59,598 nucleotides of DNA from Actinomycetes bacterium (lineage in GTDB: Bacteria > Actinomycetota > Actinomycetes > Actinomycetales > Actinomycetaceae). The translations under genes were made by a program, and so were the position numbers. The notes below the pieces were generated by a model. That model was not told the DNA's origin, did no database searches, and saw only the letters and a list, made by a program, of their open reading frames with translations. The stretch covers positions 1 to 59,598 of the forward strand of contig JAEWHO010000046.1 of assembly GCA_023387755.1 (NCBI GenBank), given 5' to 3'. Within the stretch, counting starts at the first letter, position 1. Every line of letters starts with the position of its first letter. Below are positions 15,695 through 23,437 of the stretch, one piece after another.

Positions 15695-17026
15695 ATGGAT
15701 AATGAACGTGAGTGGATCCGGCCCGAAGGGTACCAGTCGGCAGGGGCGCGCCCAAGCCAACCTCTAAGCCCGGCACAGCCAGTAGGCCCGGCACAGCCAG
15801 TAGGCCCAAGCCAACCTTTAGGTGAAGCATTCGGGTATCCCGGAGGCGTAACACCCGGAGGTCCCGACGCCGCTCCGATCCCTCCAACTGCGGTTATTAA
15901 ACAGAGGAAACGACCTTCCTGGGCCGCCCTCACCGCTACCGCCGTCGCCGCTGCTCTCCTTGCGTCCGGTGCCACGGTAGGTTTTGAGGCACTACGGTCT
16001 GAGGTGGTATCAGAAAGCCACAGTGGCGTGACCACTCGCGCTACCTCAGCAGATAGCACAGCAGTACCTGCGGGAAACGTCAACTGGGAGTCTGTAGCCT
16101 CTAAGGTCCACGATTCGGTGGTGTCTATTAATACGCGCACTGACCGCGGCGCGGAGGCCGGGTCCGGGGTTATCCTCGATACCACCGGTCATATCCTCAC
16201 TAATGACCACGTCATCGACGGCGCTCATCAGATTGTTGTGACTCTCAGCGATGGGCGGATGTATCCGGCCACCCTGCGCGGCACCGATCCTTCAACTGAC
16301 CTTGCGGTGATTACGCTCGATAATCCTCCCAGTGGACTCAAAGCTGCCACATTCGGTAATTCTTCTCAGTTAAAAGTGGGGCAGGATGTGGTGGCTGTAG
16401 GCAACCCTCTCGGGCTGTCTAATACGGTTACCACGGGTGTTATTTCAGCGCTCAATCGCCCTGTAACCACCAAGAAGATTGTGCAGCGCGGTAACTTCCA
16501 GCAAGTGGCTGGCAAAGTCATCACCAATGCCATTCAGCTCGACGCATCGATTAACCCCGGGAACTCCGGCGGCCCCGTATTCGATACCAACGGCAATGTC
16601 ATTGGGCTGTCTTCCTCTATTGTGACTCTCGGTCCTGAAGGAGAATCCGGTTCCATTGGCTTGGGGTTTGCCATCCCGGCTAACCTGGCCAGCAATATTG
16701 CCGATCAGCTCATCGCCAACGGCAAAGCAGAACACGCCTATTTAGGGGTTTCGGTTGTTACCGGGCAGGCTAAGACTGACGATGAGGTACGGGCGGGGGC
16801 CGTCCTGGGGGCGGTAGAAGAAAACGGACCGGCTGCCGCTGCCGGACTTCGGGAGGGCGACGTCATCACTGCGATCGACGGCAATCCGGTGGTTTCGGAC
16901 AATTCCCTGGTCGGTTACGTGCGGCAGTATAAATCCGGCGACGAGATCACCATCACCTACGTACGAGACGGAAAGAGCGCCGAGGTGAAAGCTAAGCTCG
17001 CCGTGCGCGGTGACGAGTTCAATTAG
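15695..17026 (+). CDS. HtrA/DegP-like S1C serine protease with PDZ domain
   Basis: A 443-residue membrane-anchored serine protease of extracytoplasmic quality control. A cytoplasmic Pro/Gln/Gly-rich N-terminus (residues 1-70) is followed by one membrane helix (~74-95). The trypsin-like domain has triad His172 (TNDHVI), Asp202 (STDLAV) and Ser291 (GNSGGP), and a C-terminal PDZ domain spans ~345-435. Residues 20-43 are four copies of a hexapeptide, P(S/A)QP(L/V)(S/G), encoded by an 18-bp tandem repeat. A GGAAAGGAG ribosome site precedes the ATG. The protease may act with or independently of the CPBP protease upstream. Confidence 0.95.
   Translation: MDNEREWIRPEGYQSAGARPSQPLSPAQPVGPAQPVGPSQPLGEAFGYPGGVTPGGPDAAPIPPTAVIKQRKRPSWAALTATAVAAALLASGATVGFEALRSEVVSESHSGVTTRATSADSTAVPAGNVNWESVASKVHDSVVSINTRTDRGAEAGSGVILDTTGHILTNDHVIDGAHQIVVTLSDGRMYPATLRGTDPSTDLAVITLDNPPSGLKAATFGNSSQLKVGQDVVAVGNPLGLSNTVTTGVISALNRPVTTKKIVQRGNFQQVAGKVITNAIQLDASINPGNSGGPVFDTNGNVIGLSSSIVTLGPEGESGSIGLGFAIPANLASNIADQLIANGKAEHAYLGVSVVTGQAKTDDEVRAGAVLGAVEENGPAAAAGLREGDVITAIDGNPVVSDNSLVGYVRQYKSGDEITITYVRDGKSAEVKAKLAVRGDEFN
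15751..15822 (+). repeat. 18-bp coding minisatellite in the HtrA gene (4 units)
   Basis: Four in-frame 18-bp units. Units 2 and 3 (15769-15786, 15787-15804) are identical (CCCGGCACAGCCAGTAGG). Units 1 and 4 (15751-15768, 15805-15822) are related to each other (CCCAAGCCAACCTYTARG). They encode four Pro-Gln-Pro hexapeptides in the cytoplasmic tail. Confidence 0.85.
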
Positions 17027-17108
17027 GTGTGAACACAACTTATCGCGCTTAGGTCCTAGAACTTCTGGACAGTCAGCAGTTCCCATAGTGGGACGCCTCA
17101 CTGTGTAA

Positions 17109-17538
17109 CTGCTGCTGATCCAATGGAGGAGCAAGACCATATCCACCCCGCGAATAAACGCGAGGAAGTGGGCCATCGGAACCGGGCCGGTGGATGACAT
17201 CGCTCTCGAGGTGGTAGAGGACTATATGGTGGACGGCTCTTTTCCAGTCCTACACCAACACAGTGTGGTCCAATAACTCGCGCACTGAGCAAGCGGTCTC
17301 CGGTGGGCGAGCCCAGGCTGTCGGCGGTAACCGCGGTATCACCTCGGAGAATAACGAGGTTGTGGTTCCGAAGGTTGGGCAGCCCTACCTGCTTATTGGG
17401 TGGGCCCAATCCGACGACGGCGATATCTCCATTGGCGCGAAACGCTATGACGATGGCAACGCCCAGGTGGCAACTCCCATTAATGCGCGTAGCTACGAGC
17501 AGAATCGAATGGTAGTGCCGGCAGCGGGGCGGGTGTGA
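17109..17538 (+). pseudogene. Decayed gene remnant of unknown family
   Basis: No intact gene covers the 547 bp between htrA and menG, but coding-like protein text is visible in two frames. Frame one (from ~17109) reads ...INARKWAIGTGPVDDIALEV and EDYMVDGS. It then continues one base out of frame, from the TTTT run at 17240-17243, as FQSYTNTVWSNNS and on to VVVPKVGQPYLLIGW, SIGAKRYDDG and NRMVVPAAGRV. It ends at the TGA at 17536. Removing one T joins them into ~140 residues. No start codon or signal sequence is convincing and I do not recognise the family. The 91-residue downstream part could alternatively be a short intact gene from GTG 17263. Confidence 0.45.
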
Positions 17539-17554
17539 TCACCCGCCCCGCTGC
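17521..17554. terminator. Perfect 15-bp hairpin over the remnant's stop codon
   Basis: GCAGCGGGGCGGGTG (17521-17535) and CACCCGCCCCGCTGC (17540-17554) form a 15-bp stem with the loop TGAT, which contains the stop codon. There is no U tract. It ends 19 nt before the menG start, inside the menG promoter region, so it could insulate menG from upstream transcription. Confidence 0.65.
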
Positions 17555-17561
17555 GGCGTGA

Positions 17562-17567
17562 GACAAT
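17562..17567 (+). promoter_or_regulatory. Leaderless -10 box of menG
   Basis: GACAAT lies 6 nt before the ATG at 17574; no ribosome binding site is visible. Confidence 0.45.
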
Positions 17568-17573
17568 GCCACT

Positions 17574-18272
17574 ATGACGCGCGCTGAACTAGACAAAAAC
17601 CCTGCTGCCGTCGCGTCAATGTTTGACGGCGTCGCAGCAGGATATGACCTCACTAACGACCTTATGACCCTGTGGCAGGACCGCATCTGGCGCGTCGCGG
17701 TCCGCACCGCCGTCGGAGCTGAACCCGGGCAGAAGGTCCTCGACCTGGCGGCTGGCACGGGTACCTCCACTCAAGAATGGGCGGACGCCGGCGTCGACGT
17801 GATCGCCTGCGACTTCTCCATCGGCATGCTGCAGGTGGGCCGGCAGCGACGCCCCGATATTCCATTCATCGCTGGTGATGCTCTCCACCTGCCCTTCGCG
17901 GACAACACTTTCGACGCCGTCACTATCTCCTATGGTCTGCGGAATGTGCAGGATACTGATAGGGCGCTGCGCGAGATGCGGCGGGTCACCAAACCCGGGG
18001 GGCGCATCGTGATCGCTGAGTTGAACTGCCCCGAACGCGAGCCATTACGCACCCCGGCGCGGCTATTCCTGCAGCACGGACTGCCCCGTATCGCTAAGGT
18101 CTCGTCATCAAATACGGATGCCTACGACTATCTCACCGAATCGATCCTGGCCTGGCCCGCCCCGCGTGAGCTTGCTCGCATGATGCACGAGGCTGGTTGG
18201 CGCGGCATCAAATGGCGCGGGCTATCGGGGGGCTTTGTGGTGCTCCATCGCGCCCATAAAATTTTGACCTAA
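17574..18272 (+). CDS. menG: Demethylmenaquinone methyltransferase MenG (UbiE family)
   Basis: A 232-residue class I SAM-dependent methyltransferase that performs the C-methylation of demethylmenaquinone. The UbiE/COQ5 signatures are clear: FDGVAAGYDLTNDLMT (residues ~17-32), SAM-binding VLDLAAGTGTST, and ISYGLRNVQDTDRALREMRRVTKPGG. The length is normal. It is the last methyl-adding enzyme needed after MenA. It follows the decayed segment that separates it from menD and has its own probable leaderless promoter. MenJ follows 130 nt later. Confidence 0.96.
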   Translation: MTRAELDKNPAAVASMFDGVAAGYDLTNDLMTLWQDRIWRVAVRTAVGAEPGQKVLDLAAGTGTSTQEWADAGVDVIACDFSIGMLQVGRQRRPDIPFIAGDALHLPFADNTFDAVTISYGLRNVQDTDRALREMRRVTKPGGRIVIAELNCPEREPLRTPARLFLQHGLPRIAKVSSSNTDAYDYLTESILAWPAPRELARMMHEAGWRGIKWRGLSGGFVVLHRAHKILT

Positions 18273-18273
18273 A

Positions 18274-18301
18274 AATATCAATATTAAACCGTGTTGATAT
18301 T
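18274..18301. repeat. AT-rich inverted repeat between menG and menJ
   Basis: AATATCAA (18274-18281) and TTGATATT (18294-18301) form perfect 8-bp inverted arms with a 12-bp spacer, just after the menG stop. The arms are unusually AT-rich for this genome. It could be a weak menG terminator or an operator for menJ; TTGATA also resembles a -35 box. Confidence 0.45.
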
Positions 18302-18401
18302 GGTTTAGGAGAACCTTACAAGAAGTGGCGGTGTCCGGTTTGTATGCTTTGAAGTGCGTATGCGCGCCGCCTGACGTTGCTAAAACTGGGAGCTGAAATT
18401 C

Positions 18402-19688
18402 GTGGAGTGGAAGTCATCGGGGGACGCTGACGTCCTTATCGTCGGTGCCGGTCCTGCCGGCAGCGCCGCCGCTCACTACCTCGCTCAGTTAGGGCGCCAC
18501 GTTATCGTTCTGGAGAAGTCCGAGTTTCCGCGCGATAAAGTCTGCGGTGACGGTTTAACTCCGGGAGCCGTACGCGAGTTGCTCAAGATGGGCATTGATC
18601 TCGACGACGACGGTTGGATGCGCAATAAGGGGCTGCGCGTCGTCGGGGGTGGCCACACGATCTACCTGCCGTGGCCCGAATCCACCACCTACCCCTCTTA
18701 CGGGATGGCTAAAGCCCGCATGGGGCTCGATGAGACCCTAATTCGGCACGCCGTGAAATCCGGCGCAATCCTGCACGAAAACACCACCGTCACCGAGCCC
18801 ATCACCCTGCCCTCCGGGCGAATCTGCGGGGTTAAAGCGCGCACTCGCAACGCCGACGGCACCCGCGGGGAAGAACGCGAATACCGCGCCCCCATTGTGA
18901 TCGACGCCGGCGGGGTCTCAGCCCGGATAGCGACGGCAATGGGAATCGCGAAACGCGATAACCGCCCGATGGGGGTGGCGGTGCGTACGTACTTCCGTAC
19001 GCCACTGCATGATGATGAGTGGATGGAGTCCCAGCTTGAACTGTGGGATGGTCCGCGCGGCGAATCGAATCTTCTACCCGGGTACGGGTGGATCTTCCCG
19101 CTTGGCGATGGCACCGCCAATGTGGGGCTCGGATCGGTGTCCTCCACTGCGGCCGCCACTAAACTTGACTACCGGGCTATCTTCAAAGCCTGGATGGCAA
19201 ATGCCCCCAAAGAGTGGGAGTTCACCCCGGAGAATCAAGTGGGTCAGCTGCGCAGTGCGGCGCTGCCTATGGCTTACAACCGCAAACCGCACTATCAGCA
19301 AGGACTGCTGCTAGTCGGAGACGCAGGTGGGATGGTCTCCCCATTCAATGGCGAGGGCATCACCTATGCGCTAAAAGCCGGGCGTATTGCCGCCGATATT
19401 ATCCACCAGGCATTGGCTCGCACCAACGCCTACGGGCTGGAAAAAACTCTGCGCGCCTACCCGGCCGCTATGGCGGCTGAACACGGCGGGTATTTCACCC
19501 TCGGTCGTCTGTTCGTCAGGCTGATCGAGAATCCAGAAGTCATGCGGGTGTGCACACGTCACGGGCTACCCCGCCCCACGTTGATGCGCTTCGTGCATAA
19601 GCTGTTATCAGACGGGTATGAACACCGTGGTGGCGACGCGATGGATCGCATAATCGTCACGTTGAGTCGGATCGCACCCGCCTCGTGA
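18402..19688 (+). CDS. Menaquinone reductase-like flavoprotein (geranylgeranyl reductase family, MenJ)
   Basis: A 428-residue FAD-dependent oxidoreductase. The Rossmann motif VLIVGAGPAGSAAAHYL is near residue 10, KVCGDGLTPGAV is near 46, and the second FAD segment LVGDAGGMVSPFNGEGITYAL is near 305. This family reduces isoprenoid double bonds; the mycobacterial homologue MenJ saturates one unit of the menaquinone tail. The position between menG and nuoA supports the same role here, though a geranylgeranyl reductase for another lipid cannot be excluded. GTG start with GGGAGC upstream. The nuoA start lies 19 nt downstream, so co-transcription with nuo is likely. Confidence 0.9.
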   Translation: MEWKSSGDADVLIVGAGPAGSAAAHYLAQLGRHVIVLEKSEFPRDKVCGDGLTPGAVRELLKMGIDLDDDGWMRNKGLRVVGGGHTIYLPWPESTTYPSYGMAKARMGLDETLIRHAVKSGAILHENTTVTEPITLPSGRICGVKARTRNADGTRGEEREYRAPIVIDAGGVSARIATAMGIAKRDNRPMGVAVRTYFRTPLHDDEWMESQLELWDGPRGESNLLPGYGWIFPLGDGTANVGLGSVSSTAAATKLDYRAIFKAWMANAPKEWEFTPENQVGQLRSAALPMAYNRKPHYQQGLLLVGDAGGMVSPFNGEGITYALKAGRIAADIIHQALARTNAYGLEKTLRAYPAAMAAEHGGYFTLGRLFVRLIENPEVMRVCTRHGLPRPTLMRFVHKLLSDGYEHRGGDAMDRIIVTLSRIAPAS

Positions 19689-19707
19689 CTGGAGTAAGAG
19701 AGACATC

Positions 19708-20067
19708 ATGAATCCTTATGTACCAATCTTGGTGATGATGGCAGTCGCCGCCGCCATGACGTTGGGTGGCCTGGGGGCCTCCGCCGTCATCGGCCCCAAA
19801 CGGTACAACCGCGTGAAGGTTGCCAACTACGAATGTGGCGTCTCGCCGACCCCGCGGGCCGCCCATGCGGGCCGCTTCCAGATCAAGTACTACCTGGTGG
19901 CGATGACCTTCATCATTTTCGATATCGAGGTGGTGTTTCTCTACCCGTGGGCGGTGGCCTTCAATCAGCTCGGCCTGTTCGGGTTGATTGCCATGCTCAC
20001 GTTTATCTTCCTGATCACCGTGCCATTCATCTACGAGTGGCGTCGCGGCGGACTCGAGTGGGATTGA
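19708..20067 (+). CDS. nuoA: NADH-quinone oxidoreductase subunit NuoA
   Basis: A 119-residue membrane subunit of complex I with three helices. The hallmark loop YECGVSPTPRAAHAGRFQIKY and the acidic FDIEVVFLYPW helix (the conserved Glu near the quinone tunnel) are both present. It sits at the head of a complete nuoA-N operon; GGAG precedes the ATG and nuoB follows after 7 nt. The menJ stop is 19 nt upstream, so menJ and nuo probably share transcripts. Confidence 0.97.
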   Translation: MNPYVPILVMMAVAAAMTLGGLGASAVIGPKRYNRVKVANYECGVSPTPRAAHAGRFQIKYYLVAMTFIIFDIEVVFLYPWAVAFNQLGLFGLIAMLTFIFLITVPFIYEWRRGGLEWD

Positions 20068-20074
20068 GGTAGTT

Positions 20075-20629
20075 ATGGGACTGGAAGAAAAAGCCCCCGC
20101 CGGCTTCATGCTCACCAGCATCGAGAAGATTGTCGGGCTCTCCCGCAAAGCCTCGATGTGGCCGGTGACCATGGGCCTAGCTTGCTGTGCTATCGAGATG
20201 ATGGCGACGGGTACCCCGCGTTTCGACATCTCCCGTTTCGGTATGGAGGTTTTCCGTGCCTCTCCGCGTCACGCTGACCTCATGATCGTCTCCGGGCGCC
20301 TATCCCACAAGATGGCCCCCATCGTGCGTAACGTCTATGACTCCATGCCCGAACCCAAATGGGTTCTGTCCATGGGCGTATGCGCCTCCTCAGGCGGCAT
20401 GTTCAACAACTACGCCATCGTGCAGGGGTGTGACCACGTGGTGCCGGTCGATATCTACCTGCCCGGCTGCCCGCCCCGCCCCGAGATGCTGCTCCACGCG
20501 ATCTTGGAACTGCACGAACAGGTGCGCAACAGCCCGCTCGGCGTCAACCGTGTGGCCGCCGCGAAGGCGGCGGAAGAAGCCGCCCTGCGAGCCACCCCGA
20601 CCAGCGATATGAAGGGACTTCTGGCGTGA
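20075..20629 (+). CDS. nuoB: NADH-quinone oxidoreductase subunit NuoB
   Basis: A 184-residue peripheral-arm subunit holding cluster N2, the 4Fe-4S centre that reduces menaquinone. The cysteine ligands are visible in GLACCAIEMMATG (adjacent Cys pair), GVCASSGG and YLPGCPPRPE. The last ~25 residues are an Ala-rich extension. The stop overlaps the nuoC GTG start by 4 nt. It works with NuoD to form the quinone-binding pocket. Confidence 0.97.
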   Translation: MGLEEKAPAGFMLTSIEKIVGLSRKASMWPVTMGLACCAIEMMATGTPRFDISRFGMEVFRASPRHADLMIVSGRLSHKMAPIVRNVYDSMPEPKWVLSMGVCASSGGMFNNYAIVQGCDHVVPVDIYLPGCPPRPEMLLHAILELHEQVRNSPLGVNRVAAAKAAEEAALRATPTSDMKGLLA

Positions 20630-21339
20630 GCGAAGAACACACTGACCAGCAGTCGCTAGCCGCCCCCGGCCAGCAGCTACCGATCGTTGACACCCGCCAG
20701 GGGCTCTTCGGCGTCACCGGTAGCGGCGACACCTCCGGTTTCGGCGGTCTGGTGCGGGAAGTACGGATGCCCGCCCCCAGTCAGCCGCCTTACGGCTCGT
20801 GGTTCGACGGCGTTATCGAAGTCTTGCGTGAGCTGCTCACCGAGGACGGCCTCAACCCCGACGACGTTATCGAAGCGGTGGTCATTCACCGTGGGGAGAT
20901 AACCCTCCACATCGCCCGCCAATACATCACCAATGTGTGCCGGCATCTGCGTGATGACCAGGACCTCCGCTTCGAGCTGTGCCTGGGCGTATCCGGTGTG
21001 CACTACCCACACGAGGCCGGGCGCGAGCTACACGCCGTCTACCATCTGCTCTCTATCACCCACGGGGGCCGCCTTATCCGCCTCGAAGTGGCCGCACCGG
21101 ATTCGGATCCGCACATCCCCTCGGTGGTGGAAATCTACCCCGGCAATGACTGGCACGAGCGGGAAACCTGGGATTTCTTCGGCATCGTTTTTGATGGACA
21201 CCCCTCCCTGGCTCGCTCCGCGATGCCGGATGACTGGGTCGGCCACCCGCAGCGGAAGGACTACCCGCTCGGCGGTATCCCGGTGCAATACAAGGGCGCA
21301 ACCGTGCCCCCGGCTGACACTCGGAGGTCGTACAACTGA
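20626..21339 (+). CDS. nuoC: NADH-quinone oxidoreductase subunit NuoC
   Basis: A 237-residue, 30-kDa-type complex I subunit. The signature ERETWDFFGIVFDGHPSL, followed by DWVGHPQRKDYPLGG, identifies the family. The first ~50 residues before the core (up to VREVRMPAPSQPPYGSW) are longer than in E. coli and typical of actinobacteria. The gene is separate from nuoD, not fused as in enterobacteria. It starts with GTG overlapping nuoB by 4 nt, and its TGA overlaps the nuoD ATG by 1 nt. Confidence 0.96.
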   Translation: MSEEHTDQQSLAAPGQQLPIVDTRQGLFGVTGSGDTSGFGGLVREVRMPAPSQPPYGSWFDGVIEVLRELLTEDGLNPDDVIEAVVIHRGEITLHIARQYITNVCRHLRDDQDLRFELCLGVSGVHYPHEAGRELHAVYHLLSITHGGRLIRLEVAAPDSDPHIPSVVEIYPGNDWHERETWDFFGIVFDGHPSLARSAMPDDWVGHPQRKDYPLGGIPVQYKGATVPPADTRRSYN

Positions 21340-22673
21340 TGAGCATCCACGCAACAGGCCCCGCATTTGAAGATGCCGCCCTTAGCGAGTACACCGCCGC
21401 CGGGGGAGACTGGGCAGATATCGCGGCCGAAGCCGAACGGATGGGCGAGGAACGCATCGTCGTCAATATGGGCCCGGTCCATCCCTCCACCCACGGAGTT
21501 CTCCGTCTGATCCTCGACATCGAAGGTGAAACGGTTAAGGAACTGCGCGTCGGTACCGGCTACCTGCATACCGGGATCGAGAAAAATATGGAGTTCCGCA
21601 CCTGGACGCAGGGCGTGACTTTCTGCACCCGGATGGACTATGTGGCCCCGATCCACAATGAGCTCGGCTACTGCCTAGCGGTCGAGCGGCTACTGGGCAT
21701 CGAGGACGACATCCCCGAACGCGCCCAGATCATCCGCGTCCTCATGGCCGAACTGAACCGCATCGCCTCCCACCTGGTAGCGATTGGTACCGGCGGTAAC
21801 GAGATGGGCGCAACTACGGTGATGACCATCGGTTTCCGTGGCCGTGAAGAGATCCTGCGGATCTTCGAACGCATTACTGGTCTGCGCATGAACCACGCCT
21901 ACATTCGCCCGGGCGGCGTGGCCCAGGATTTGCCTCCGGGCACAGTTGATTACATCCGCGAACTGCTGCCGAATGTGCGCCGTGACATCGGGGAACTTCT
22001 CGACCTGGTGGGCCAGAACCCGATCTTCAAACTGCGGATGCAAAAGGTCGGCTACATCTCGATTGCCGGGGCGCTCGCGCTGGGCCTGACTGGGCCGTGT
22101 CTGCGCGCTGCCGGCCTGCCGCTGGATATGCGCAAGCTCCAACCCTACTGTGGTTACGAAACCTACGACTTCGAGGTGCCCACCCGCACCTATTCCGATC
22201 CCTACAACCGGACCATGGTGCGCTTTGACGAGTGCTACCAGTCGCTGAAGATCATTAGCCAGTGCCTGGATCGCCTGGAGCGGACCGAAGGGCAACCGGT
22301 GATGGTGGAGGACAAGAAGATCGCTTGGCCCGCCCAGCTGTCCATCAGCGCGGACGGCCAAGGTAACTCACTGGCTCATATTCGCGAGATTATGGGTACG
22401 TCTATGGAGTCTTTGATCCATCACTTCAAGCTGGTAACCGAAGGTTTCCGGGTTCCGGCCGGGCAGGCGTTCTCCATGATCGAACACGCCAAGGGAGTTA
22501 TGGGTGTGCACTTGGTTTCCGACGGCGGCACCCGCCCCTACCGGGCACACTTCCGCGAACCGTCCTACTCGAACCTGCAATCAACGGCCATGATGACCGA
22601 AGGCGGCATGCTCGCCGACGTCGTCGTCACCCTGGCTTCCATCGACCCTGTGCTGGGAGGCGTTGACCGGTGA
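21339..22673 (+). CDS. nuoD: NADH-quinone oxidoreductase subunit NuoD
   Basis: A 444-residue, 49-kDa-type subunit descended from NiFe-hydrogenase large subunits; it lines the quinone pocket with NuoB. Landmarks are NMGPVHPSTHGVLRL with the pocket His (near residue 50), YLHTGIEKNMEFRTW, and EVPTRTYSDPYNRTMVRF in the second half. It ends with SIDPVLGGVDR, the usual C-terminus. It overlaps nuoC by 1 nt and nuoE by 4 nt. Confidence 0.97.
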   Translation: MSIHATGPAFEDAALSEYTAAGGDWADIAAEAERMGEERIVVNMGPVHPSTHGVLRLILDIEGETVKELRVGTGYLHTGIEKNMEFRTWTQGVTFCTRMDYVAPIHNELGYCLAVERLLGIEDDIPERAQIIRVLMAELNRIASHLVAIGTGGNEMGATTVMTIGFRGREEILRIFERITGLRMNHAYIRPGGVAQDLPPGTVDYIRELLPNVRRDIGELLDLVGQNPIFKLRMQKVGYISIAGALALGLTGPCLRAAGLPLDMRKLQPYCGYETYDFEVPTRTYSDPYNRTMVRFDECYQSLKIISQCLDRLERTEGQPVMVEDKKIAWPAQLSISADGQGNSLAHIREIMGTSMESLIHHFKLVTEGFRVPAGQAFSMIEHAKGVMGVHLVSDGGTRPYRAHFREPSYSNLQSTAMMTEGGMLADVVVTLASIDPVLGGVDR

Positions 22674-23437
22674 ACGAATCCACCTACCCCGCTGACGTCG
22701 AGGCGCAGCTGCGGAAGGAATGTAGCGAAATTATCGCCCGCTACCCGCAGTCCCGCTCGGCGCTCGGACCGATGCTCCACCTCATCCAGTCGGTGGACGG
22801 CTACGTCTCCCCGCGTGGCGTCGCCCTATGTTCAGAGATGCTCGGCCTGAGCCGCGCGGAAGTCTCCGCCGTCGCCACCTTCTACTCCCAATACCGCCGC
22901 CGCCCCAACGGCGAGTACAACGTCGGCGTATGCACCAACCCGCTGTGCGGCGTCATGGGCGGCGACATTATCTGGAAGACCCTGAGCGAACACCTCGGCG
23001 TGGGCCATAACGAAACCACCGAAGATGGCTGCATCACGCTGGAACAGCTCGAATGTAACGCCGCCTGTGACTACGCACCCGTAGTCATGGTCAACTGGGA
23101 ATTCTTCGACAACCAGACCCCCGAATCGGCACTCGAACTGGTCGATAACCTGCAGGCCGGTAAAGATATTCAGCCCACTCGCGGGCCTAAGAAGGTGCAC
23201 ACCTTCAAGGAGATCTCCCGCGTCCTGGCCGGCTTTGAAGACGGCCACGTAGGGGAGGGGATCAGCGCCGGCGCCCCCAGCCTACTGGGTTTGAGCATTG
23301 CCCGGCAGCACAACTGGACGGCTCCGCAGCAGGAGACTTCCGGTTCAGCTGATCCCACCGCCGGAACCGAATACGTGGGCGAGGCCGGTTCATCGGCCGA
23401 ACGCGAAGCCACTGGTAAGGAAGGAGGCCAGCCGTGA
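22670..23437 (+). CDS. nuoE: NADH-quinone oxidoreductase subunit NuoE
   Basis: A 255-residue, 24-kDa-type subunit of the NADH dehydrogenase module, carrying 2Fe-2S cluster N1a. The thioredoxin-like ligand set is visible: VCTNPLCGVMGG and LECNAACDYAPVVMVN. The core ends near residue 180 (TFKEISRVLAGF). The remaining ~70 residues are a low-complexity Ala/Gly/Ser/Glu-rich tail of a kind also seen in other actinobacteria. GTG start overlapping nuoD by 4 nt; it overlaps nuoF by 4 nt. Confidence 0.95.
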   Translation: MNESTYPADVEAQLRKECSEIIARYPQSRSALGPMLHLIQSVDGYVSPRGVALCSEMLGLSRAEVSAVATFYSQYRRRPNGEYNVGVCTNPLCGVMGGDIIWKTLSEHLGVGHNETTEDGCITLEQLECNAACDYAPVVMVNWEFFDNQTPESALELVDNLQAGKDIQPTRGPKKVHTFKEISRVLAGFEDGHVGEGISAGAPSLLGLSIARQHNWTAPQQETSGSADPTAGTEYVGEAGSSAEREATGKEGGQP

